DNA from: Ciceribacter ferrooxidans
GTDB lineage: Bacteria > Pseudomonadota > Alphaproteobacteria > Rhizobiales > Rhizobiaceae
Length of the DNA: 64,000 nt
Assembly (NCBI RefSeq): GCF_004137355.1
Contig: NZ_SDVB01000380.1
Coordinates: 124,001 to 188,000, forward strand
Direction of reading: 5' to 3'
How positions within the stretch are numbered: position 1 is the first letter of the stretch; each line of letters opens with the position of its first letter. The notes below the pieces were generated by a model. The model was not told the origin of the DNA. It searched no databases and worked only from the letters and a program-made list of their open reading frames with translations. Below are positions 51,477-60,566 of this stretch, one piece after another. The translations under genes were made by a program, and so were the position numbers.

Positions 51477-52476
51477 GAAAACGTCTCTTGAATGTCTGCA
51501 TGATGAACTCGACCGTCGCGTCGGTCGGGTGCCTGAAGTCGTCCTTCATCGGGTCGGGCAGGAAAGACGTCACCATCTCGTAGGACGGGAAGTAGTAAAG
51601 CCCGCTCTGCGACGAGGGACCGACCTCGCGCATGAGTTCGTCGATCGCGACGCGCAGTGACGCCTTCGAGACCGAATTCGCGGTAATGCAGGATACAGGC
51701 CGAAAGGTCGCGGCGAGCGGCACCGGGGAAAGCGTCATGATGATGGTCGCGTTCGGCCGGTGCGCCCGGATGAGCTCATAGGTTCGCCGCAGGTTGTCGA
51801 GATTTTCCGTCGCGCCGAGCACACGGAAACCGTGGCGGTTCGGATCGAAGTCACGCTTGGGAATGGCGCGCCAGAAGATCTCGCCGGTCGGCTTGTCGTA
51901 CCAGACTTCGGAAAGCCCGAGCGTCAGGATGAAGATGTCCGACTTCTCGAAAATCTCCTGCGTCGCCTTGCGCACGTCGTCCGAATAGTCGCCCGGCACG
52001 CCATCCTTGTCATGCCACAGCTCGATCTTCGGCGCCTTGCCCTCGAAGGCCCATTCGAACTGCTGGCGGATCGCTGCAGAGTTGACGATGCCTTCGCCGC
52101 TTCTGACGACGTAGGAATTGAGCTTCATGTCTCGGCCGAAGACCTGGTAGCCCTCGCGATAGAGAAAGCGCGTCACTTCCGCCGCAAAGCAGCTGCCGAA
52201 GGCGGTGATATAGTGGTCTTTGGAGATGAACGGCGCGTCGGGAAACCATCCCTTGCCGACATATTCGTCGACGGCCCCGGCCTTGGCGATCGCCTTCTTG
52301 TCGGGGAAGAAGTTCGTCGTCTCGCCGCGATACCAGGTGGCATGCGCACGGCGCTTTTCACCGCCCGTGCGATAGTAGATCAGGTCCTCGCGCTCCGCCT
52401 CTTCGACGAGACGCAGGGCGCGGAGGATCTTGTACCGCAGGGTTTTCTTCCGGGGTTTCGATGAATGTGTCGCCAT
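51469..52476 (-). CDS. GSCFA-domain protein
   Basis: A 335-residue protein whose domain starts at the diagnostic YITAFGSCFAAEV (about residue 90) and ends with the SGNH-like tail segment FRHPTDATVEFIMQTF. GSCFA proteins are SGNH/GDSL-hydrolase relatives found near capsule or surface polysaccharide genes; activity is unproven. The N-terminal 85 residues are basic and of unknown role. ATG 52476 is used; the open frame extends upstream as a shadow of the WD40 gene. Confidence 0.87.
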   Translation of the reverse strand: MATHSSKPRKKTLRYKILRALRLVEEAEREDLIYYRTGGEKRRAHATWYRGETTNFFPDKKAIAKAGAVDEYVGKGWFPDAPFISKDHYITAFGSCFAAEVTRFLYREGYQVFGRDMKLNSYVVRSGEGIVNSAAIRQQFEWAFEGKAPKIELWHDKDGVPGDYSDDVRKATQEIFEKSDIFILTLGLSEVWYDKPTGEIFWRAIPKRDFDPNRHGFRVLGATENLDNLRRTYELIRAHRPNATIIMTLSPVPLAATFRPVSCITANSVSKASLRVAIDELMREVGPSSQSGLYYFPSYEMVTSFLPDPMKDDFRHPTDATVEFIMQTFKRRFLS

Positions 52477-52520
52477 GGGCCAGCGATAGCTCAGCGGCGG
52501 TTTCAATTCAAGCGGCGGCC

Positions 52521-53507
52521 CTAGCCCGAGATGTCCACCACGCCGCAGTCGCCGGCTTCCGAGGCAAAGGCGAGCAGCTTGCCGTTCGCGCTCCAGGCCA
52601 TCGAGGTGATCGCGCCCTTGCCGGGACGGCGGAGCAACGCCTCCTTGCCGTCGGCGACGCGGACCGCGAGGATCATGCCGTCGATGAAGCCGATGGCGAG
52701 GACCTCGTCTGCGGGGTGGAAGGCGACATTGGTCACCAGGATATTGGCGCGCGTGCCGAGTTCGAGCGGCGCCTTGCCCATCGGGCCGTCCTTGCCGGCG
52801 AAGGGCCAGACGATCGCCGCCGGTGCGCCGGAGGAGGCGAGCCATTTGCCCTTTGGCGACCAGGAGAGCGATTTGACCTTGGCCGGATAGCCGGTCATGC
52901 GCATGTGGCGGCTCTCGTTGGGCTTGCCGTCGAGCTTCCAGCCGTGGAGCGCGCTCTCCTGCATGGTCGTGACGACGAAGCGGCCGTCCGGCGAGAAGGT
53001 GACGCCGGTATGGGCGCCCTTCCATTCGAGATCGACCGGTGTGCCGGCCGTGCCGACCCAGTGGAGTGAGACGCCGTTGTAGCGGGCAAGCGCGATCCGG
53101 AGCCCCTTCGGCGCGAAGTCGATGCCTTCCACGGTGCGCTGTTCGGTGAACTCCTTCACCGTTCCGTCGGCAAGCCGCACGAAGGCGGATTTACCGTGTG
53201 CATAAGCGACAGCGCCCTGCGGCCCAGCGGCAACGACGGCAATCCACTTGCGCGGCACTTCGGCAAGCGTGCCGACGCTGCCGTCATGGGCAATCCTCAG
53301 AACCTTGCCGTCCTCGCCACCGGTCACCAGCGTCTGGCTGGCATGGTCCTTGACGCAGGTGAGAAGCCCCTGGTGGGCCTGGGTCACCTTGTCGCCGCCG
53401 TCCAGCCGGTGGATGGCGCCGGAAGCGGCGGCGAAGAAGGGGATGTCTCCGAGAAAGGCTGCAGCGACGACGTGGCCTTCGATATCGAGAGGGGCGACCG
53501 TCGGCAT
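52521..53507 (-). CDS. WD40-repeat protein linked to the CobW-type GTPase
   Basis: A 328-residue protein made of about seven WD40-like repeats (for example SLSWSPKGKWLASSGAPAAI, SMAWSANGKLLAFASEAGDC). There is no signal peptide, so it is a cytoplasmic beta propeller. Its ATG shares one base with the stop of the upstream CobW-type gene (TGATG), so they are co-translated. This gene pair is frequent in Rhizobiales; the propeller may be the client or scaffold of the metallochaperone. Confidence 0.88.
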   Translation of the reverse strand: MPTVAPLDIEGHVVAAAFLGDIPFFAAASGAIHRLDGGDKVTQAHQGLLTCVKDHASQTLVTGGEDGKVLRIAHDGSVGTLAEVPRKWIAVVAAGPQGAVAYAHGKSAFVRLADGTVKEFTEQRTVEGIDFAPKGLRIALARYNGVSLHWVGTAGTPVDLEWKGAHTGVTFSPDGRFVVTTMQESALHGWKLDGKPNESRHMRMTGYPAKVKSLSWSPKGKWLASSGAPAAIVWPFAGKDGPMGKAPLELGTRANILVTNVAFHPADEVLAIGFIDGMILAVRVADGKEALLRRPGKGAITSMAWSANGKLLAFASEAGDCGVVDISG

Positions 53508-54601
53508 CAGGAGGTGGCCTCGCAGGCGTGGAAGCTCTTTTCCAGCTTTTCGCGGTCGAGATCGCGGCCGATGAAGACGAGACGGCTTTCACGCTTTTCG
53601 CCGTCCTTCCACGGGCGCTGGTGATCGCCCTCGATGATCATGTGTACGCCCTGCACGACATAGCGTTCCTCGTCGCCCTTGAAGGCGATGATGCCCTTGA
53701 GGCGAAGGATGTTCGGACCGTCGGTCTGGGTCACCTTCTGGATCCACGGGAAGAAGCGGTCGGGATTCATCTCGCCGCCGCGCAGCGAGATCGAGGTGAC
53801 GGTCACGTCGTGGATGGCGGACGGACCGTGGTCGTGGTGGTGATGATCGTGCCCGTGGTGGTGATGGTCGTGATCATGGTCATGATGGTGGTGATGGCCA
53901 TGGTCGTGATCGCAGTCCGGGCCGCAGACATGGTCCGGGTCGTCATGGTCGAGGAAGCTCGGGTCGTTTTCGAGCGCACGTTCGAGATTGAAGGCGCCCT
54001 GGTTCAGCACCTTCGCGAGATCGACGCCCGAGCGGGTGGTCGTGTAGACGCGGGCCGACGGGTTGATTGCATGGACGATGTCCTCGATGCGATGAAGCTC
54101 GTCGTGGCTCACGAGATCGGCCTTGTTGACGACGACGACGTCGGCAAAGGCGATCTGGTCCTCGGCCTCGCGGCTGTCCTTGAGCCGGAGCGGCAGGTGC
54201 TTGGCGTCGACGAGCGTCACGACGGCGTCGAGTTCCGTCTTCGAACGAACATCGTCATCCATGAAGAAGGTCTGGGCGACCGGCACCGGATCGGCAAGGC
54301 CGGTCGTTTCGACGATGATGCCGTCGAAGCGGCCGGGGCGGCGCATCAGGCCCTCGACGACGCGGATCAGGTCGCCGCGCACCGTGCAGCAGACGCAGCC
54401 GTTGTTCATCTCGTAGATTTCCTCGTCGGACTCGACGATCAGGTCGTTGTCGATGCCGATCTCGCCGAACTCGTTGACGATGACGGCGTATTTCTTGCCG
54501 TGGTTTTCCGAGAGGATGCGGTTGAGCAAGGTCGTCTTGCCGGCGCCGAGATAGCCGGTGAGCACGGTGACGGGAATGGGTTTCGCTGCAACTTCGGACA
54601 T
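53507..54601 (-). CDS. CobW/COG0523-family metallochaperone GTPase
   Basis: A 364-residue G3E GTPase. Walker A GYLGAGKTT, the metal-binding GCVCC motif (NNGCVCCTVR), ETTGLADP and the guanine-specificity NKAD are all present. A His/Asp-rich stretch of about 35 residues around positions 225-262 marks zinc-handling members (ZigA/ZNG type). The C-terminal CobW_C domain ends the protein. It probably delivers Zn to client enzymes when zinc is scarce; no Zur box was recognised upstream. Confidence 0.93.
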   Translation of the reverse strand: MSEVAAKPIPVTVLTGYLGAGKTTLLNRILSENHGKKYAVIVNEFGEIGIDNDLIVESDEEIYEMNNGCVCCTVRGDLIRVVEGLMRRPGRFDGIIVETTGLADPVPVAQTFFMDDDVRSKTELDAVVTLVDAKHLPLRLKDSREAEDQIAFADVVVVNKADLVSHDELHRIEDIVHAINPSARVYTTTRSGVDLAKVLNQGAFNLERALENDPSFLDHDDPDHVCGPDCDHDHGHHHHHDHDHDHHHHGHDHHHHDHGPSAIHDVTVTSISLRGGEMNPDRFFPWIQKVTQTDGPNILRLKGIIAFKGDEERYVVQGVHMIIEGDHQRPWKDGEKRESRLVFIGRDLDREKLEKSFHACEATS

Positions 54602-54715
54602 AGGAACCTCGATGGGTGGACTGGGCGGACAGGTGCCCCCGGTGCGGTTGAGTTCATATAGGCCGCGGCGTGCGACAGTTCAAAGGCTTTGTTGGTGGAG
54701 CCCGCCCTTGCGTCT

Positions 54716-55507
54716 CTAACGCAGTTCGTCAACGTCGAAGGCGTGGACATCCTCGAGGAGTTCGACGAGGCCATGGACGGCGTGGGCGATCAGTTGTTCG
54801 CCCTTCTCCGCCGTCGCGGCCGCGGCGTTGCCGGTCACCCCTTGCGGGTTGAGATCCGCCATCTTCCAGCCGAAGGCGTGGGGACCGTAGGCGCGCAGAT
54901 GGGTGAAACGCCGGGCATAGTCAGCCTGCCGGGAGGCAAAGTCGGCGGCACGTGCCATGTCGACCTTGTCGGGATGAAGGGCCAACATGACCGATGTTTC
55001 GATGTCGCCGCCATGGATGCCCAAGGCCTTCTCCTCAGGCGTCACGACGCCATCCGGTATGCCGAAGCGGGTCCAACTGGTCGCCACCGCCAGCATATTG
55101 AAGCGCACGCGCGCTTCGGTGGCGACGATCGTCATCAGCGGGGAATTGCCGCCGTGAGCGTTGAGCATCACGAACTTGCGGATGCCTTGCCGCGCCAGAT
55201 CGCCGGCGATCGAAAGCCAGCGCTCGATCGCTTCGCCGTAGCCGAGGCTTCGTGTGCCCGGAACGTCCATGTGCTCGATCGAATAGCCGACCGGCTCCGC
55301 CGGCAGGAAGGTGACGGGCAAATCCGCGGGGAGGGCGGCGATTAGCCTTTCGACGATCCCCTCGACGATGAGGCGATCCGTCTCGAAGGGCAGGTGTGGA
55401 CCGTGCTGCTCGTGGGCGCCGAGCGGCAGGACAGCGATCCAGTCGCGGCGTTCTTCCGGGGATAGCGTCGGGTCGTTATCGGCAAAGTTGCGGTGGGGTC
55501 GGAACAT
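54716..55507 (-). CDS. Creatininase-family metal-dependent amidohydrolase
   Basis: A 263-residue creatininase-fold enzyme. Metal ligands are seen in LPLGAHEQHGPHLPFETD, VMLNAHGGNS and the Glu of GIHGGDIETSVML. Members act on creatinine, riboflavin-precursor formamides or mycofactocin peptides; the specific substrate is unknown. It stands alone, divergent from the MarR gene. Confidence 0.9.
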   Translation of the reverse strand: MFRPHRNFADNDPTLSPEERRDWIAVLPLGAHEQHGPHLPFETDRLIVEGIVERLIAALPADLPVTFLPAEPVGYSIEHMDVPGTRSLGYGEAIERWLSIAGDLARQGIRKFVMLNAHGGNSPLMTIVATEARVRFNMLAVATSWTRFGIPDGVVTPEEKALGIHGGDIETSVMLALHPDKVDMARAADFASRQADYARRFTHLRAYGPHAFGWKMADLNPQGVTGNAAAATAEKGEQLIAHAVHGLVELLEDVHAFDVDELR

Positions 55508-55606
55508 TCCGGGACCTTATCCGATCTGCGGACGGTGTTTCAATGCGTTGTAAAGGTTAGCCGGCTTATCATGCCGGCAGGCGGCGATCACTCTCGGAGC
55601 ATAGAG

Positions 55607-56119
55607 ATGGCGAAGAAAGACAAGGCAGACAAGAAGGGCGGCAAGAAAGACAAGGCCGGTCGGAAGAAGGAGGCTGCATGCGAGGTCGCAAGCGGCGCCT
55701 TCGCGCCCATCGTCACGCAGACGGCGCGGTCGCTCCGGACGCTTCTTTCCCGCAATCTCGCCGATTGCGGCCTCTATGCCGGACAGGACGGGGTCGTCCA
55801 GGCGCTCGCGGAGGAGGACGGCCTGACGCCGGGTGCGCTCGCGCAGAAGCTCGGCGTCAAGGCGCCCACGATGACCCGCACGATCGGCCGCATGGAAGCC
55901 CAGGGCTTCGTCGAACGGCGGGCGGACACGCTCGACCATCGTCTCACCAAGGTCTTCCTCACCGATGGCGGTCGTGCCAGTCTCGAGCGCATCGCGGCCG
56001 CCGCCGAGGCGTGCGAACGGGAGGCGCTGCGAGGGCTCTCCGGCAAGGAGGCGAAGACACTGCTGCGGTTGCTTCTCGCGGTCGAAGAGAACCTGCAGGC
56101 GGCAATCGGCAGGCATTGA
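55607..56119 (+). CDS. MarR-family regulator with lysine-rich N terminus
   Basis: A 170-residue MarR protein. The first 30 residues are strongly basic (MAKKDKADKKGGKKDKAGRK), unusual for the family and probably unstructured. The winged helix is LTPGALAQKLGVKAPTMTRT with wing RRADTLDHRLTKVFLTDGG. ATG 55607 has GGAG 9 nt upstream. Ligand and targets are unknown. Confidence 0.88.
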   Translation: MAKKDKADKKGGKKDKAGRKKEAACEVASGAFAPIVTQTARSLRTLLSRNLADCGLYAGQDGVVQALAEEDGLTPGALAQKLGVKAPTMTRTIGRMEAQGFVERRADTLDHRLTKVFLTDGGRASLERIAAAAEACEREALRGLSGKEAKTLLRLLLAVEENLQAAIGRH

Positions 56120-56173
56120 ACGCGGCCGGCTGCGCTGCCGTTTCGCATGCGAAAACAGCAATTGAAATCCGCA

Positions 56174-56201
56174 ATTAAATTGTTTAATTAAAACGTTTAA
56201 T
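56174..56201. promoter_or_regulatory. AT-rich inverted repeats upstream of the third LacI gene
   Basis: ATTAAA-TTG-TTTAAT (56174-56188) is followed by AAACGTTT (56191-56198) inside TTAAAACGTTTAAT, a CG-centred LacI-like site. They lie 58-85 bp before the GTG start and are probably autoregulatory. Confidence 0.55.
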
Positions 56202-56258
56202 CGCGGGAGAGGGAGAAGGTTTCCACCGCGAGCGAACGCGATTGCCCCGGGAGGACAC

Positions 56259-57275
56259 GTGGCTCAAAAAGTGAAGCTCTCCACGATAGCCGAGTCTCTC
56301 GGTCTGTCGACCGCTACCGTATCGCTGGCCCTGCGCGACAGTCCGCTGGTCGCGGTCGATACGCGCGAGAAGATCAAGGAACAGGCCCGCCATCTGGGCT
56401 ATATCTACAATCGCCGCGCCGCCAGCCTCAGGACCTCGCGCTCCGGCATCATCGGTGTCGTCGTGCACGACATCATGAACCCGTTCTATGGCGAAATTCT
56501 CAAAGCTATCGAAAGTGAGCTCGACCGAAGCCGCCATACCTTCATCCTCTCCAATCACTACGATTCCGTCGAAAAGCAGCGAACGTTCATCGAGACGCTG
56601 CTGCAGCTCGGCGGCGACGGCGTAATTATGTCGCCGGCAATCGGCACGCCGGAGGAGGACGTCATGCTGGCGGAGGAAAACGGCATGCCGGCGATCCTGA
56701 TCGCCCGCTCGATGGAGGGCCTGGACCTGCCGACCTATCGCGGCGACGACAGCTACGGCATCTCGCTTGCCACCAACCACCTGATCGGCCTCGGACACCG
56801 GACCATCGCGATGATCGGCGGCACCGACCAGACCTCGACCGGGCGCGACCGCTACCAGGGCTATGTGAACGCGCTTCGCAAGGCCGGCATCGAGGTCGAT
56901 CCGGCGCTGCGTATTCCCGGTCCCCGTACCAAGCAGGGTGGCTTCGAGGCGGCGGTGCACTTCCTTTCGCTGCCGCAGAAGCCGACGGCCGCCGTCTGCT
57001 GGAACGACCTCGTGGCGATCGGCCTGATGAACGGCATTGCGCGTGCCGGCCTCATCCCCGGCAAGGATATTTCCGTCACCGGCTACGACGACCTCGAGGA
57101 GGCGTCGATCGCGACACCCGCGCTGACGACGGTGTGGAACGGTCAGGCGGAGGTCGGAAGGCTTGCAGCCCGCGCGCTTCTCGATAAACTGGCGGGCAGC
57201 CACGAGCCGGACGGCATCCATCTCATCAAGCCGGAAATGCGTATCCGCCAGTCGACCGGCCCCATCAAGCGATAA
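56259..57275 (+). CDS. LacI-family regulator of the 2-hydroxyacid dehydrogenase unit
   Basis: A 338-residue LacI/PurR-type regulator: STIAESLGLSTATVSLALRD, hinge RRAASLRTSRSGIIG, then the two-lobed sensor (MIGGTDQTSTGRDRYQGYVN, GYDDLEEASIATPALTTV). It starts with GTG 56259, 5 nt after GGGAGGAC. It is followed after 10 bp by a dehydrogenase gene, so both are one operon. Confidence 0.92.
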   Translation: MAQKVKLSTIAESLGLSTATVSLALRDSPLVAVDTREKIKEQARHLGYIYNRRAASLRTSRSGIIGVVVHDIMNPFYGEILKAIESELDRSRHTFILSNHYDSVEKQRTFIETLLQLGGDGVIMSPAIGTPEEDVMLAEENGMPAILIARSMEGLDLPTYRGDDSYGISLATNHLIGLGHRTIAMIGGTDQTSTGRDRYQGYVNALRKAGIEVDPALRIPGPRTKQGGFEAAVHFLSLPQKPTAAVCWNDLVAIGLMNGIARAGLIPGKDISVTGYDDLEEASIATPALTTVWNGQAEVGRLAARALLDKLAGSHEPDGIHLIKPEMRIRQSTGPIKR

Positions 57276-57285
57276 GGAGCAGACC

Positions 57286-58257
57286 ATGGCGATACAGCCG
57301 CGCCCGACCATCCTCGTGCCCGGCCGTATCAATCCGAGGGTCACCGACAGGCTCGCAGAGCGTTTCGACGTCCTGCGTGTGCCGCACGGGCCGGACTTGG
57401 AACTCGGCGAGACCGAAGCGGCGTGTGTCCGCGGCGTCGCCGTTTCCGGCGCCCTGCCGGGGCGCTGGATTGCGCAGCTTCCCAATCTCCAGGTGATTTC
57501 GAGCTTCGGCGTTGGCTATGACGCCGTCGACGTCACGACAGCGGCGGGGCGCGGGATCGTCGTCACCAACACGCCGGACGTGCTGAACGACGAGGTTGCC
57601 GACACTGCCGTCGCCCTGCTCATCAACACCGTCCGCCAGTTGCCGCAGGCGGAGATCTGGCTGCGCGAGGGCCGATGGGAACGCGAAGGGCCGTTTCCGC
57701 TTTCGCCGCTTTCCCTCAAGGGACGGCATGTCGGCATTCACGGGCTCGGCCGCATCGGGCTTGAGATCGCGCGCAGGCTCGAACCCTTCAAGGTCAGGAT
57801 CAGCTATCACACGCGTCGCCCGCGAACCGATCTCGGCTACGGCTATTTCCCGTCGCTGACGGCGCTTGCCGAGGCGGTCGACACGCTGATCTCGATCGTT
57901 CCGAAGACGCCGGAGACGTTCAAGGCGATAAATGCGGAAGTGCTTTCGGCTCTCGGGCCGAACGGCGTCCTGATCAATATCGGCCGTGGCTGGACGGTCG
58001 ATGAGGAGGCGCTGATTGATGCCCTTCGCGACGGCACCATCGCCGCCGCCGGCCTCGACGTGTTTCAGGACGAGCCGCATGTCCCTGAGGAACTGCTCAC
58101 CTTCCCGAATGTCTCGCTGTTGCCGCACGTCGCCTCGGCCTCGGTCCCGACGCGCAACGCCATGGCCGATCTGGTGGTCGACAATCTGATTGCCTGGTTC
58201 GAGACCGGCCGGGTGCTGACACCGGTGCCGGAGACGCCGCAGAAGCCCGTGAAGTAG
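57286..58257 (+). CDS. D-isomer-specific 2-hydroxyacid dehydrogenase
   Basis: A 323-residue NAD(P)-dependent dehydrogenase. The nucleotide motif is GIHGLGRIGLEIARR; catalytic Arg in INIGRG, Glu in FQDEPH and His in LLPHVASA are present. It resembles glyoxylate/hydroxypyruvate reductases. AAGGAGCAG lies before ATG 57286, which excludes the longer in-frame extension into lacI. Coupling to a LacI regulator suggests a role in sugar or sugar-acid breakdown. Confidence 0.93.
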   Translation: MAIQPRPTILVPGRINPRVTDRLAERFDVLRVPHGPDLELGETEAACVRGVAVSGALPGRWIAQLPNLQVISSFGVGYDAVDVTTAAGRGIVVTNTPDVLNDEVADTAVALLINTVRQLPQAEIWLREGRWEREGPFPLSPLSLKGRHVGIHGLGRIGLEIARRLEPFKVRISYHTRRPRTDLGYGYFPSLTALAEAVDTLISIVPKTPETFKAINAEVLSALGPNGVLINIGRGWTVDEEALIDALRDGTIAAAGLDVFQDEPHVPEELLTFPNVSLLPHVASASVPTRNAMADLVVDNLIAWFETGRVLTPVPETPQKPVK

Positions 58258-58272
58258 CGGCCCTACCGTCTC

Positions 58273-59034
58273 TTACGCGGTGAGCGCCCGCGCGCTCGCA
58301 TAGGTGCGCACGGCCTCGCCGAAGGCTTCGAAGAGGGTGCGGGAGGGCTTGTCGGTTTCGGCCCAGTATTCCGGATGCCATTGCACGCCGACGGCGAAGC
58401 CGCGGGCGCCGATCACGGAGACGGCCTCGATCGTGCCGTCTTCGGCCACGGCTTCCACCTGCAGACCCGGCGCAGTTTTCGAGATCGCCTGACGATGCAG
58501 CGAGTTGACCTTGATCTTGCCGGCGCCGAGATAGCGGGCGATGCAGGATCCCTCGGCGATGATCACGTCCTGGCGGATCGAGAAGGCGACATCCCGTTCC
58601 ACGTCCGCCGGCTTGCGATGGTCCCAGATGCCGGGCTGCTCGTGGATCTCGGTCGCGAGCGTGCCGCCGAGCGCGACGTTGAGCTCCTGGATGCCGCGGC
58701 AGATCGCCAGAAGCGGAATGCCCCGTTCAAGTGCCCGGCGGATGAGCGGCAGTGTCGTCGCATCGCGTGCCGGGTCGAAAGGCCCGTCGCTCTCCTTCGC
58801 CTCGGCGCCATAGAGCGAGGGATGCACATTCGTCGCCGAGCCGGAGACGAGCAGGCCGTCGACGCGGTCGAGCAATGCGTCAGTGTCGTTGCCCTCCTCG
58901 AAGGCTGGAATGATGAACGACATCACGTCGGCGACCTTCAGCGCCGCGCGGACATATTGATTCTGCGCCGCATGCCAGACGGTGCCGTCGAACTCCCGGA
59001 TGTCGGCGGGAATGGCGATGATCGGCTTCGGCAT
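58273..59034 (-). CDS. Gamma-glutamyl-GABA hydrolase-like class I glutamine amidotransferase (peptidase C26)
   Basis: A 253-residue PuuD-type hydrolase. The nucleophile is C112 in LLAICRGIQELNVALGG and the catalytic His lies in GVQWHPEYW. In the Puu pathway it releases GABA from gamma-glutamyl-GABA during putrescine breakdown; no other puu genes are next to it. ATG 59034 is used, 6 nt after GGAG; ATG 59037 is equally close. Confidence 0.92.
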   Translation of the reverse strand: MPKPIIAIPADIREFDGTVWHAAQNQYVRAALKVADVMSFIIPAFEEGNDTDALLDRVDGLLVSGSATNVHPSLYGAEAKESDGPFDPARDATTLPLIRRALERGIPLLAICRGIQELNVALGGTLATEIHEQPGIWDHRKPADVERDVAFSIRQDVIIAEGSCIARYLGAGKIKVNSLHRQAISKTAPGLQVEAVAEDGTIEAVSVIGARGFAVGVQWHPEYWAETDKPSRTLFEAFGEAVRTYASARALTA

Positions 59035-59154
59035 CATGGGCTCCGGAAGATGTGGCGGGATGTGCGATTTCTGCCGTGCTCCGGCGAGGGAAGTCAATAG
59101 TCTTTCCGCCGTCGGTGCGACACGGGAAGCCGCCAAAAAGGGTGGGTGGACGCA

Positions 59155-59173
59155 GGAAATGCCCAGCATTTCC
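59155..59173. promoter_or_regulatory. Inverted repeat upstream of the TRAP binding-protein gene
   Basis: GGAAATGC-CCA-GCATTTCC is a perfect 8-bp inverted repeat in the 300-bp divergent region between the C26 hydrolase and TRAP binding-protein genes. It may be an operator for either. Confidence 0.4.
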
Positions 59174-59240
59174 GAGGTCGCGAGAAATTGTCGGAACGGG
59201 CAATGGTTATAGGTCGAAAGAATATTTCTTAAGCGCTTGA

Positions 59241-60440
<1,200 letters not shown>

Positions 60441-60465
60441 GCTCAGGTCCGCAAGCTGACATGCC

Positions 60466-60498
60466 GAGCCCCGGGAGCGATCCCGGGGCTCTTCTTTT
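60466..60498 (+). terminator. Rho-independent terminator of the TRAP binding-protein gene
   Basis: Perfect 11-bp stem GAGCCCCGGGA/TCCCGGGGCTC with GCGA tetraloop, followed by TTCTTTTGG. Confidence 0.93.
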
Positions 60499-60532
60499 GG
60501 GCGAAATGTGCACGGGAAAAGATGCAGCAAAG

Positions 60533-60559
60533 AAAACGGCGCCGCTTGGGCGCCGTTTT
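60533..60559 (-). terminator. Rho-independent terminator of the TRAP permease genes
   Basis: AAAACGGCGCC pairs with GGCGCCGTTTT around a short loop; on the - strand the stem ends in a T-run (TTTTCTTTGC). It lies 8 bp beyond the permease stop. Confidence 0.88.
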
Positions 60560-60566
60560 CGTTCTC

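Noticed and set aside
53820-53910. Short tandem repeat of GTGGTGATG-type units
   Set aside because: This is simply the coding sequence of the His/Asp-rich linker of the CobW-type GTPase read on the opposite strand.
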